From positions 186,001 to 250,000 of the forward strand of contig NZ_CP006764.1 in assembly GCF_000767055.1 (NCBI RefSeq): a stretch of DNA of 64,000 nt. Direction: 5' to 3'. This DNA comes from Corynebacterium doosanense CAU 212 = DSM 45436 (GTDB taxonomy: Bacteria > Actinomycetota > Actinomycetes > Mycobacteriales > Mycobacteriaceae). Position 1 is the stretch's first letter; every line of letters starts with the position of its first letter. The position numbers and the translations under genes were made by a program. The notes under the pieces are model-generated. The model worked only from the letters and a program-made list of their open reading frames with translations, did no database searches and was not told where the DNA came from. Below, in pieces: positions 42,655 to 50,873 of this stretch.

Positions 42655-43629
42655 CTAGGTGCCGAGAGTCAGCACGATCTTGCCGGTGACCTCACCGGAA
42701 TCCAGCAGCTCGTGGGCCTTTGCCGCGTCCTGCATGGGAACGGTGCGATGGATCTGATGGGTGACACGGCCGTCGTTGAGCAACGGCCAGACGTTCTCGA
42801 CGGTGTCCGCGACGATGTTCGCCTTGTCGTCCAGATCCCGCGCGCGCAGCGTCGCCGCGGTGATGTGCTGGCGGCGCGGCAGCATCCGGCCGAGGTTGAT
42901 CTCCGCCTTCGTGCCGGACTGGACGGCGATGATGAACAGGTGGCCGTCCTTGGCCAGGCACTTCATGTTGTCGGCGAAGTAGTCCGCGCCAATGATGTCC
43001 AGGATGAGGTCAACCTGTCCCTCTAGCTTGTCGACGAAGTTTTCCTCCCGGTAGTTGATGAGGATATCGGCCCCCAGCTCCCGGCAGGTCTCCAGCTTCT
43101 CCGCGGACCCGGCGGTCGTGGCCACCGTTGCACCGAGGGCCTTGGCAATCTGGATGGCCATCGTGCCGATGCCGCCCGCGCCGCCGTGGATGAGCACAGT
43201 CTTCTCCGCGTCCAGGCCGCCCTGCATGCCGAGCGTCGACCACACCGTGCACGCGACCTCGACAATCGCGGCGGTCTCTGCGAGGGAGTAGCCCTGCGGA
43301 ATCGGGGTGAGCTGGCCCTCGGGGACGGCGACGAACTCGCCGTAGCCACCGCCCGCGAGCAGGCAGCCGACCTCCTCGCCGACGGTGCGGCCGGTGTCGC
43401 CGGCGTCGGCGATCGTGCCCGCGCACTCCAGGCCGATGATCTCCGAGGCGCCCTTCGGCGGCGGGTACATGCCCTTCGCCTGCATGAGGTCGCCGCGGTT
43501 CACACCTGCCGCAGCGACCTTGACCAGGACCTCACCCGGGTTGAGTTCCGGTTTCTGCGTCTCCTGCCACTCGAGGGCGCGGGGGTTGTCGGGGTCTGTC
43601 TGAATGATGGCGTTCATGGTTGTACTCAT
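42655..43629 (-). CDS. Quinone oxidoreductase-type MDR protein
   Basis: This 324-residue zinc-free medium-chain dehydrogenase has an N-terminal GroES-like half with AAAGVNRGDLMQAKGMYPPP and a Rossmann half with IHGGAGGIGTMAIQIAKALGA. It belongs to the PIG3/quinone oxidoreductase group and should reduce quinones with NADPH. The start could be the second Met 12 bases downstream. It is divergent from tRNA-Ser. Confidence 0.85.
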   Translation of the reverse strand: MSTTMNAIIQTDPDNPRALEWQETQKPELNPGEVLVKVAAAGVNRGDLMQAKGMYPPPKGASEIIGLECAGTIADAGDTGRTVGEEVGCLLAGGGYGEFVAVPEGQLTPIPQGYSLAETAAIVEVACTVWSTLGMQGGLDAEKTVLIHGGAGGIGTMAIQIAKALGATVATTAGSAEKLETCRELGADILINYREENFVDKLEGQVDLILDIIGADYFADNMKCLAKDGHLFIIAVQSGTKAEINLGRMLPRRQHITAATLRARDLDDKANIVADTVENVWPLLNDGRVTHQIHRTVPMQDAAKAHELLDSGEVTGKIVLTLGT

Positions 43630-43681
43630 GCGACCCCAGGGTAGGGACTTTCGCCGCCCTCGGTTAAGATTCGTCCTCGTT

Positions 43682-43768
43682 GGAGACGTGGCAGAGCGGC
43701 CGAATGCACTGGTCTTGAAAACCAGCGAGGGTGAAACCTCCGCGGGTTCAAATCCCGCCGTCTCCGCA
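43682..43768 (+). tRNA. tRNA-Ser (anticodon UGA)
   Basis: The acceptor arm GGAGACG/CGTCTCC, the long variable arm of class II tRNAs and the anticodon loop CTTGAAA give UGA, reading UCA and related Ser codons. The T-arm GGGTTCAAATCCC is canonical. A defence-like islet starts 91 bp downstream. Confidence 0.95.
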
Positions 43769-43776
43769 GTCCAGAT

Positions 43777-43804
43777 AACCCCAGTTCGTTACTGAACTGG
43801 GGTT
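43777..43804 (+). terminator. Terminator of tRNA-Ser
   Basis: Perfect 11-bp stem AACCCCAGTTC/GAACTGGGGTT with 6-base loop right behind the tRNA, followed by ACTTGTTG. Likely factor-independent terminator. Confidence 0.7.
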
Positions 43805-43859
43805 ACTTGTTGCCAGGCTCCTTTCACAAAGTGATCCCTGGGCGCATAGAGTCTTCGCT

Positions 43860-44987
43860 ATGACCTCGACCACGCATGAATCACGCCGCCAGGCCGCCAT
43901 CAAATTTTCCAAAACCTGGAGCGGACGAGGTTACGAAAAGGGTGAGACGGCCCAGTTCTGGACGGATCTCCTTCGTGAGGTAGTCGGCATGGAGGACCTG
44001 ACTACCAACGTGTTCTTCGAGGAGCGCACGGCAAGTGGTGGCTTCATCGATGTCTCGATTCCCGACGCGAAGACTTTCATCGAACAAAAGTCCGTTGGCG
44101 TGAGCTTGGACAAGACAGGTTCAAGACAGTCCCAGGATGTCACTCCTTTCCAGCAAGCGTTCAACTACGCGAATGCGATGCCGAACTCCAAGCGTCCAGA
44201 CTTCATCATCGTCTGTAACTTCGGCGAGTTCTGAATCCACGATCTCAACACCGTCGAGCCCAGCAACAACTACCTTTCTTTTGCGCTCGACGAGCTACCC
44301 GAGCAGTTCCATCTCCTCGATTTCCTCATCGATCCGCAACGCGCACGCCAGAAGCGAGAGGAAAAGGCGTCGATGGATGCCGGTTCGCTCATCGGCAAGC
44401 TCTACGGCGCGCTGCGTGATCAGTACCAGGACCCCGACGCCCCAGAGAACCAACATGCGCTCAACGTTCTGTGCGTGAGGCTGGTGTTCTGCCTCTTTGC
44501 CGAGGACGCTGGGCTCTTCCCCAAGGATGCGTTTTACACCTACCTCAATGACGTCTCGTCGGCGAAAGCTCGTAGCGCTCTGAAAGAACTGTTTGAGGTG
44601 TTGGATACACCCGTCGATCAACGGGATCCGTACCTCGAGTCAGCGCTGAAAAAGTTTCCGTATGTCAATGGTGGCTTGTTCGCTCGGGCGGAAGAAGTCC
44701 CGCCATTCACGGATGAGATCCTGTCAATGCTCGTCGACGAGGTTTCCAAGGACACGAACTGGGCGGAGATCTCACCGACAATCTTTGGCGGCGTTTTCGA
44801 GTCCACTCTTAACCCTGACACGAGGCGCGCGGGAGGCATGCATTACACCTCGCCGGAGAACATTCACAAGGTCATCGACCCGTTGTTTGCCGATGCGCTT
44901 ACGCAAGAACTCGCCGACATTCTGGAAGCTCCGGGACAGGCCCCGCTGAAACGCCGCAACGCCCTCGAACGTTTCCATGCCAAGATC
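43860..44987 (+). pseudogene. MmeI-type restriction-modification enzyme, disrupted
   Basis: The first ~375 codons resemble type IIG/MmeI-like enzymes in which endonuclease and methylase are one chain. An N-terminal nuclease part has FIDVSIPDAKTFIEQKSVG (D...ExK), followed by helical spacer blocks such as LVFCLFAEDAGLFPKD and GGVFESTLNPDTRRAGGMHY with TSPENIHKVIDPLF. Two lesions are visible. An in-frame TGA at 44232-44234 lies in GEF-stop-IHDLN, where a tryptophan or arginine codon is expected. The IS3 copy 2 joins at 44988, just before the SAM-binding motif should come. No continuation is found on the other side, so the methylase half is gone. Confidence 0.8.
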
Positions 44988-45057
44988 GGGGCCGTCCCCT
45001 GTTTGGTGGACACGCTGACCCTGGCCCACAATGGGCCGGAGAATGCGAGAGACCACC

Positions 45058-45369
45058 ATGCCGAAGAACACCTACACCGATGAGTTCAAAGCCGACGCGG
45101 TCCGGCTCTACGAGGACACCAAGGGCGCTTCTTTTTCCTCAATCGCCGTGGACCTCGGCATCAGCCGGGCGACGTTGAAGAACTGGGTCTACGCCGCCCG
45201 CAGGGCCCGCGGCGTCCAGCCCAGCCGCACCGCCGAGGACCCCACCGACGAGCTGCTGCGCCTGCGCAAAGAAGTCCAGCACCTGCGCTCGGAGACCCAG
45301 AAGCTTTCCACCGAGCGCGATATCCTGCGCAAGGCCGCGAAGTATTTCGCGGGAGAGACGACCTGGTGA
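45058..45369 (+). CDS. IS3-family transposase OrfA, copy 2
   Basis: This 103-residue HTH/leucine-zipper OrfA has the same protein as in copy 1 (GISRATLKNWVYAARR). It overlaps orfB by 4 bp in a different phase, so a frameshifted OrfAB product is possible. Confidence 0.88.
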   Translation: MPKNTYTDEFKADAVRLYEDTKGASFSSIAVDLGISRATLKNWVYAARRARGVQPSRTAEDPTDELLRLRKEVQHLRSETQKLSTERDILRKAAKYFAGETTW

Positions 45370-46262
45370 TCCGCTTCCAGTTCGTTGACGACTACGCCAC
45401 CACCTACTCGGTGAAGCGGTTGTGTCATGTCCTTAATCTGAACCGGTCAAGCTTTTACAAGTGGCGGGACGGCAAGCCTGCCCGCAGGCAGCGCCAGCAC
45501 GCCGATGATGTGCTGGTGGCCCAGATGCGGGACTACCACGAGGAGTTCGATGCCACGATCGGAGTGCGCCGCATGACCGCCGAAATCAACGACACCGCGC
45601 CCACGCCGGTCAACCACAAACGCATCGAACGTCTCATGCGCCAGCACCAGATCGCCGGGGTGAACCTGCGCAAGAAGAAACGCACCACCATCCCGGACCA
45701 GGACGCGAGGGTCTTCGACGACCTCGTCGGCCGAGACTTCACCGCCGAGGACTGCAACCAGCTCTATATCGGCGACATCACCTACTTGCCCTGCGGGAAA
45801 GGAGAATTCATGTACCTGGCCACGGTCATCGACGTCTGTTCCAGGCGTCTGGTCGGCTACTCGCTTGCGGACCACATGCGTACCAGTCTCGTCCAGGACG
45901 CGATTGAGGACGCGGCACGCACGAGAGGCTCCCTGGACGGGGCAATATTTCACTCGGACCACGGCAGCGTCTATATCTCCTCAGCGTTCCAGACCACGTG
46001 CCGGAGGCTGGGGATCCGCCAGTCGATGGGCCGGATCGGATCGAGTGCGGATAACGCGATGGCTGAGTCGTTCAACGCCTCGCTGAAGAGGGAGACGCTG
46101 CAAGGTTCTGGTGGTTGGGCGTCGCCGGTTCAGTGTCGACGGGAGGTGTTCCGGTGGATCACGAGGTACAACACACGTCGTCGGCACTCCGGGATCAGTT
46201 ACTTATCGCCGAGAGCTTTCGAACACCGCGCCACGGCTGTTACCGTGGCACCCGCTGCTTGA
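45366..46262 (+). CDS. IS3-family transposase OrfB, copy 2
   Basis: This 298-residue catalytic OrfB is the same as copy 1 except for an Ala-to-Thr change near the C terminus (EHRATAV). All DDE residues (IGDITYLP, FHSDHGSVY, AMAESFNAS) are present, so it should be functional. Confidence 0.9.
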   Translation: MIRFQFVDDYATTYSVKRLCHVLNLNRSSFYKWRDGKPARRQRQHADDVLVAQMRDYHEEFDATIGVRRMTAEINDTAPTPVNHKRIERLMRQHQIAGVNLRKKKRTTIPDQDARVFDDLVGRDFTAEDCNQLYIGDITYLPCGKGEFMYLATVIDVCSRRLVGYSLADHMRTSLVQDAIEDAARTRGSLDGAIFHSDHGSVYISSAFQTTCRRLGIRQSMGRIGSSADNAMAESFNASLKRETLQGSGGWASPVQCRREVFRWITRYNTRRRHSGISYLSPRAFEHRATAVTVAPAA

Positions 46263-46298
46263 TCAATCCTGCGTGTCCACTCAAAGGGGGACACCCCC

Positions 46299-46956
46299 CT
46301 CCTCGAAGAAATACCCAAGACGCAACACCTTTCGGCCCGCTTTGACAAGTACCTCGTCCGCATAATCGTCGCCGAGTGGCGACGCCTTTCGGGCTACCAA
46401 CCCGGTAAGACATGGTCGACATCATTCGGACCGCACCAAAGCTTCCTGGCTGAGGTCCCGGGAGGAGAGGCATTCGATTCGTGGCATCAGACAGCTCCAT
46501 CAGCTTCGCGACACGCTTGAGTGCACTCGTTTTCGAAGAGGCTCTCGCCCTGTATATCGACCGCTGCGAAACCCCTGCCAGGTAGAAAACAGCGGATGAA
46601 CTTGGCTCCTGCAACTGTGGCTGACTGATTCCGATCACTTCGGAAAAGAGCCGGCAAGATGTGCGGCCCCTAGGCTTCGCTCGAATGGTCGTCGATAGGT
46701 TGAGCCTCGAACCCCAGAACTGCCCCAGGGCACGCTGATAAGTCAGCTCCTCTGGAATAATGACGTACAGTGGCCCGCTTTAAGGTTTGGTGAATAGATT
46801 GACCAAAAACCCGCCGGGCTGTGCGACGTAGCAAGAGGCGAGCCTCGTTCGAATGAAAGGTCCCATTGACCGATTCAGTGGCATGCGTCAAAACGTGGTT
46901 TAGCAAATAACGTCAAGATTCCCGCTTCAACCGTTAGGCTCGGGTAATGTACCGGT
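46299..46956. other. Fragmented stretch behind IS3 copy 2
   Basis: No complete gene is recognised. Directly after the IS a plus-strand frame stays open for about 73 codons to a TGA at 46520 (LLEEIPKTQHL, RFDKYLVRIIVAEWRRL), probably the 3' end of a truncated gene. A 34-codon frame from GTG 46481 to 46585 (SALVFEEALALYIDRCETPA) has a good GGAGGAGAGG ribosome site and could be a tiny gene. The rest is lower in G+C with no supported frame. Confidence 0.4.
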
Positions 46957-48093
46957 ATGCCTCGTGAGTCTTATGATGTCCGCGCACTTAGGTCGAAAGC
47001 CATTGCTTCTCTACGGGCGGGAGTAGTCGCCTTTAACGGGCTGGATGACGATGCTCGCATGACACGGGTTCTGCTTCATCTCCAGCACTCGTTCGAGATG
47101 TTGTTGAAGGCCGGACTTCTTGCAACAGGAGATACGGCCGTCTTCGACCGAAAGAAGCGCATGGCCATTGGAATGGAGACTTGCGTGAAGCGCTGCCAGC
47201 AACAAGCTGGCATCAAGCTCACAGATGAGGAGGCGGGAACGATACGCGTTCTCGACAACCTTCGTGACGGAGAGCAGCATTGGCACCAGGTGGTTGAAGA
47301 GGGGTTACTTTACCTTCATTCACGTGCGGCAGTCACCCTTTTCGACGATTTATTGTACCGAATTTGGGGGCTCCGGCTTGCCGAGCATATCCCCGCCCGC
47401 GTGCTTCCCATCAGTGCCGAGCCGCCCCAAGGGTTGGACTTGCTCGTCGATCAGGAATTTGAGCGAATCGCGGGTCTTCTGAAACCTGGTCGCCGAGCGA
47501 CTGCAGAGGCCAAGGGGCGTGCACGGGCCCTCTTGGCTACGGAAGCGCTATCGGACCCCGATGCAGTCGAGATCAGTGAGTCTGACGTCAACCGTGTCGT
47601 AAAGGGGATAAGGGAGGGTAAGGCCCGTGAGCAGGTCTTTCCGAAATTGAACGGTGTCGCATCCTCCACCGCTGGAGAAGGCCTCACCGTGGAAGTGCGC
47701 TTCGTAAAGAAGGACGGGCTTCCGGTGACATTCACAACCGAGGCGGCTGGTGATGCGGCCGCTATTCGCGAAGTTGACCTGGAGAAAAAGTTCCACATGG
47801 GTCCTTACGACCTCGCTGATAAGTCTGGAATCAACAGAACCCGAGCAGTGGGCCTGCGAAGGCACTTAGGATTGGACGAAGACGATGATCACTATTCGCA
47901 CACCTTTAAGTTCGGAAGTCAGAGTCATCGGCGCTACTCCAACAACGCGTTAACGGCCATGCGCGAAGCCAAGAAGACTGTGGATATTGAGTCGGTCTGG
48001 CTCGCACATCGAACGTTACCGTCGAATTATAAGATGCCGCAGCCGGCTTGCGATCAGCCTGGTTGTGTAGACAGTAAGTCAAGAAGATCCTAG
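46957..48093 (+). CDS. DUF3644-domain protein
   Basis: The 378-residue soluble protein has an N-terminal region (about 10-150) with ALRSKAIASLRAGVVAFNGL, LLHLQHSFEMLLKAGLL and LRDGEQHWHQ, which matches the DUF3644 pattern. A second part (about 240-360) has a helix-turn-helix-like FHMGPYDLADKSGINRTRAV and a C-terminal Cys pair (PACDQPGC). The codon use and lower G+C differ from the chromosome. DUF3644 proteins have no established function and often occur in accessory DNA. Here it stands behind a broken restriction-modification gene. Confidence 0.7.
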   Translation: MPRESYDVRALRSKAIASLRAGVVAFNGLDDDARMTRVLLHLQHSFEMLLKAGLLATGDTAVFDRKKRMAIGMETCVKRCQQQAGIKLTDEEAGTIRVLDNLRDGEQHWHQVVEEGLLYLHSRAAVTLFDDLLYRIWGLRLAEHIPARVLPISAEPPQGLDLLVDQEFERIAGLLKPGRRATAEAKGRARALLATEALSDPDAVEISESDVNRVVKGIREGKAREQVFPKLNGVASSTAGEGLTVEVRFVKKDGLPVTFTTEAAGDAAAIREVDLEKKFHMGPYDLADKSGINRTRAVGLRRHLGLDEDDDHYSHTFKFGSQSHRRYSNNALTAMREAKKTVDIESVWLAHRTLPSNYKMPQPACDQPGCVDSKSRRS

Positions 48094-48405
48094 ATTCTGG
48101 AATAACTGAACGTTTCCGAGAGGTGGTTCGAAGATTGGTCCGCGGCTATTTAGTTGGGAGACACCGGTCTCATCGCCTTTCTCACTCCGTACGCGGAGAT
48201 TTCGAGCCGGGCTGATTGCGCCCGTGGTTGTCGGGCTCCCGGTGGTGGCCGTGCTGGGATTAATCCTGAATGAAGCAATCACGGGGTAACTCGAAGAGCG
48301 CAAGGCCGGGCGCCGGTCGACCTCGCACTCGGCACGCCCGCAAACTTTTCGTTAGCGTTGGTGGCGTAAGCAATCACCTTCAGGAACGTAAAAGGAGCAA
48401 CAACC
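48094..48405. other. Gene-poor gap between DUF3644 gene and ohr
   Basis: One plus-strand frame ending at about 48287 reads through a hydrophobic helix (GLIAPVVVGLPVVAVLGLIL) but has no proper start codon, so it may be a remnant. The right end contains the ohr promoter region and an AGGAGC ribosome site. The junction between low-G+C islet and chromosome lies here. Confidence 0.4.
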
Positions 48406-48822
48406 ATGGCTGAGACCCTGTACACCGCATCTGTTACTTCCACCGGCGGAGGCCGCGACGGCCGCGTCACCGGCGACGGCACCGTCGACTTCGACGTCCG
48501 CCCGCCCAAGGAGATGGGTGGCGACGGCAACGGCGTCAACCCCGAGGCACTCATCGCCGCAGGATGGGCCGCCTGCTTCAACGGCGCCCTGCAGAAGACC
48601 ATGAAGGAGAACGACGTCAACGTCGAGGCTCACCAGCCCGAGGTCACCGTCGACTTCAGCATCAACAAGGTCGAGGACGGCCTGCGCACCTCCGGCGTGC
48701 TCACGGTGAACTTCGCCAGCACCCCGGACAACGCCCAGGATCTCGTGGACCAGGCGCACGCCTTCTGCCCGATCTCCAAGGCCCTGCGTGGTGACATCGA
48801 CCTCGAGGTCAAGGTCGCCTAG
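48406..48822 (+). CDS. ohr: Organic hydroperoxide resistance protein Ohr
   Basis: This 138-residue OsmC/Ohr-fold peroxidase has the two reactive cysteines Cys57 (GWAACFNGAL) and Cys121 (HAFCPISK), and an early Arg (RDGRVTG) typical of the active site. It reduces organic hydroperoxides with dihydrolipoyl-protein electrons in the cytoplasm. A good ribosome site AGGAGC precedes the ATG. No OhrR gene is adjacent. Confidence 0.93.
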   Translation: MAETLYTASVTSTGGGRDGRVTGDGTVDFDVRPPKEMGGDGNGVNPEALIAAGWAACFNGALQKTMKENDVNVEAHQPEVTVDFSINKVEDGLRTSGVLTVNFASTPDNAQDLVDQAHAFCPISKALRGDIDLEVKVA

Positions 48823-48832
48823 CTTCACCGTA

Positions 48833-48862
48833 GAAAAAGTGCGCACGTGCGCACTTTTTTTA
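48833..48862. terminator. Terminator between ohr and moeB-like gene
   Basis: A stem AAAAAGTGCGCA/TGCGCACTTTTT closes with a long T-run on the plus strand and an A-run on the other. It acts for ohr and probably also for the convergent molybdenum cluster. Confidence 0.85.
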
Positions 48863-49912
48863 TGCCCGCTCCTCCAACCACCGGTCGATCCCCCCGCGCA
48901 GGGACGAAAGCCCACGGACCCCGCGCTCCTCGAGCGCGGCCACGGCCTGCGCGGATCGCACCCCGCCGGCGCAGTACAGCACCACGGGACCAGGCTTATC
49001 GACGCTCCCCGCCACCACCTCCGGGACTCCGTCCATCGACAGAATCTCCGGCAGGGGAACGTTGACCGACCCCTCAATGGCGAAGGCCGAGTGCTCGTGG
49101 GGCTCGCGGACGTCGATGAGTGTGGCCCCGGCCGGAATCTCGTCCACCTCGGCGACCACCACCCGCGCCTGCCGCGGCGGATCCTCCGCCAGCACCCGCT
49201 CGAGCACAGTCTCGGACCCGGTGACGGGCACGTATTCCCACATTCCGGTCAGTGAGTCGAAGTAGCCGAGCTGACCCATGAGCGGCGCCCCGAGGCCCGT
49301 GACCAGCTTGATCGCCTCCATCGCCATGGCAGAGCCGACCACCCCGACCACCGGTCCGAGCACGCCCGCCTGGGCGCAGTTGGGCACGACTCCCACGCCC
49401 GGCGGGGCGGGGAAGAGGTCCTCGTAGATCGGCCCGTGGCCGGCCCAGAACACCGACATCTGCGCCTCATGGCCGAGGATCGAACCCCACACGTGCGGGA
49501 TGCCCAGGCGCGCGGCGGCGAAGGACACGACGTGGCGGGTGTCGAAGTTATCGGTGCCGTCGAGGACCACATCCACGCCCTGTAGAAGTGCCAAGGCATT
49601 CGCCCAGGTCAGTCGCTCGCGCACCACGGAGACCGAAACCTCAGGGTTCAGTGCGGCGATCTGCGCCGCCGCAGACTCGGCCTTCGGCACGCCCACGGAG
49701 TCTTCGCGGTGGATCACCTGGCGGTGCAGGTTGGACTGGTCGACCACGTCGTCGTCGATGAGCTTGATGCGGCCGATGCCCGCGCCGGCGAGGTAGAGCA
49801 ACGCAGGGGATCCGAGGCCGCCGGCGCCGATGACGGCGATGTGGGCGCCCTGAAGTTTCTGCTGGTTGGTGGTGCCGATGAGTGAGACCTGGCGCCGATA
49901 GCGCGCGCTCAT
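48860..49912 (-). CDS. MoeB/ThiF-rhodanese fusion (MoeZ type)
   Basis: The 350-residue fusion has an adenylyltransferase domain at the N terminus (AVIGAGGLGSPALLYLAGAG, later LDGTDNFDTRHVVS) and a rhodanese domain at the C terminus (LIDVREPHEHSAFAIEG, active-site VVLYCAGGVRS). It activates the C terminus of MoaD (ending GG) and supplies sulfur. It overlaps the moaE start region by 4 bp, last gene of the cluster. Confidence 0.9.
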   Translation of the reverse strand: MSARYRRQVSLIGTTNQQKLQGAHIAVIGAGGLGSPALLYLAGAGIGRIKLIDDDVVDQSNLHRQVIHREDSVGVPKAESAAAQIAALNPEVSVSVVRERLTWANALALLQGVDVVLDGTDNFDTRHVVSFAAARLGIPHVWGSILGHEAQMSVFWAGHGPIYEDLFPAPPGVGVVPNCAQAGVLGPVVGVVGSAMAMEAIKLVTGLGAPLMGQLGYFDSLTGMWEYVPVTGSETVLERVLAEDPPRQARVVVAEVDEIPAGATLIDVREPHEHSAFAIEGSVNVPLPEILSMDGVPEVVAGSVDKPGPVVLYCAGGVRSAQAVAALEERGVRGLSSLRGGIDRWLEERA

Positions 49913-50364
49913 TCCAGTCCCACCCAGGTCACGGGGCCGTCGACGAGCGCCTGCTCCTTCCAGATGGGCACCTCAGCCTTGACGCGGTCGGCCATGTCGG
50001 AGCACGCGGCGAAGGCGTCGCCCCGGTGCGCCGCGGCTGCGAGCACCACAAACGCGTCCTCGCCGATCTTCAGCGGCCCGGTGCGGTGCGCCGTCCACAG
50101 GCGGGTGCGCGGGTGTGCGGCGGAGACTTCGGCGGCAACCGACGCGATGACGTCAGGCGCAGTGGGGTGCGCCGAGTAGGTCAACGAGGCCACGCGCTGG
50201 CCGCCGTCGTGGTCACGCACCACGCCCTCGAAGATCACGAGCGCGCCCATGGCCTCGGTGACCACGTGGGAACGGGCGTCGACAAGCATCTTTTCCAGGG
50301 GCTCCTCCGTCATGAACGCGGCGAGCACCTGCCCGGTCTGTTCGGCGACGTAATCAGGATCCAT
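49909..50364 (-). CDS. moaE: Molybdopterin synthase large subunit MoaE
   Basis: This 151-residue MoaE has EAMGALVIFEGVVRDHDGGQRV, the substrate-binding HRTGPLKIGEDAFVVLAAAAHR and the Lys-rich VKAEVPIWKEQ block with catalytic lysine. It joins with MoaD to put sulfur into precursor Z. The ATG at 50364 overlaps the mog/moaB stop by 11 bp. Confidence 0.93.
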   Translation of the reverse strand: MDPDYVAEQTGQVLAAFMTEEPLEKMLVDARSHVVTEAMGALVIFEGVVRDHDGGQRVASLTYSAHPTAPDVIASVAAEVSAAHPRTRLWTAHRTGPLKIGEDAFVVLAAAAHRGDAFAACSDMADRVKAEVPIWKEQALVDGPVTWVGLE

Positions 50365-50863
50365 GGTTGCCCTCCAGCAGGTCGACGATGGGAATGACCA
50401 GGTCATCGAGCACCGTGCAGCCGTCCTTCACGCCGCCGGGGGAGCCGGGCAACGTCATGATGAACGTGTGCCCGCGCACCCCGGCGACAGCGCGCGAGGC
50501 CACTGCCATGGCCGTCTTTTTGCGACCCTCGTCCCAGAACGCGTGCACGATGCCCGGCAGCTCGCGCTCGATGTGCGGGGTCACGGCCTCGACGGTCTGG
50601 TCGTCGGCGGTGACACCCGTGCCGCCCGAGGTGAGCACCACGTGCGGGACGGTTTCGGCGCGGAAAATGCGGTCCATGGTGGGTTTGATCTCGGCATCGG
50701 GAACCACGAGCGCCTCGGGAGTGTCAAAACCTTTGGCGCGCAGGAACTCCACCGCGATGGGCCCGGAGGTGTCCTCGTAGGTGCCGGCGGCCGCGCGGGT
50801 GGATGCGACGACGACCAGCGCCGTGCGGCCGGGGCGGTTGGAGTCGGGATCGTGGTGGTGCAC
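50354..50863 (-). CDS. Molybdopterin adenylyltransferase-type protein (MoaB/Mog)
   Basis: This 169-residue MoaB/Mog-type protein has VVLTSGGTGVTADDQTVEAV and MTLPGSPGGVKDG, both typical of molybdopterin-binding loops. It adenylates molybdopterin before metal insertion by MoeA. The GTG start at 50863 has an AGGAG ribosome site. The short distance to moeA upstream suggests the same operon. Confidence 0.88.
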   Translation of the reverse strand: MHHHDPDSNRPGRTALVVVASTRAAAGTYEDTSGPIAVEFLRAKGFDTPEALVVPDAEIKPTMDRIFRAETVPHVVLTSGGTGVTADDQTVEAVTPHIERELPGIVHAFWDEGRKKTAMAVASRAVAGVRGHTFIMTLPGSPGGVKDGCTVLDDLVIPIVDLLEGNHGS

Positions 50864-50873
50864 TGAAAGCTCC

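Larger units (their letters stand above)
44988..46298 (+). mobile_element. IS3-family insertion sequence, copy 2
   Basis: The 1311-bp element has the same ends and direction as the copy at 12184-13494, with only two base differences noticed. It sits in the broken MmeI-type gene. Left flank AGATC and right flank CTCCT do not match as a target duplication, which fits loss of adjacent DNA. Confidence 0.9.

Noticed and set aside
46670-46906. 78-codon minus-strand frame upstream of the DUF3644 gene
   Set aside because: No ribosome site, no recognised motif, and it lies in a fragmented stretch. Could be a remnant but not supportable.
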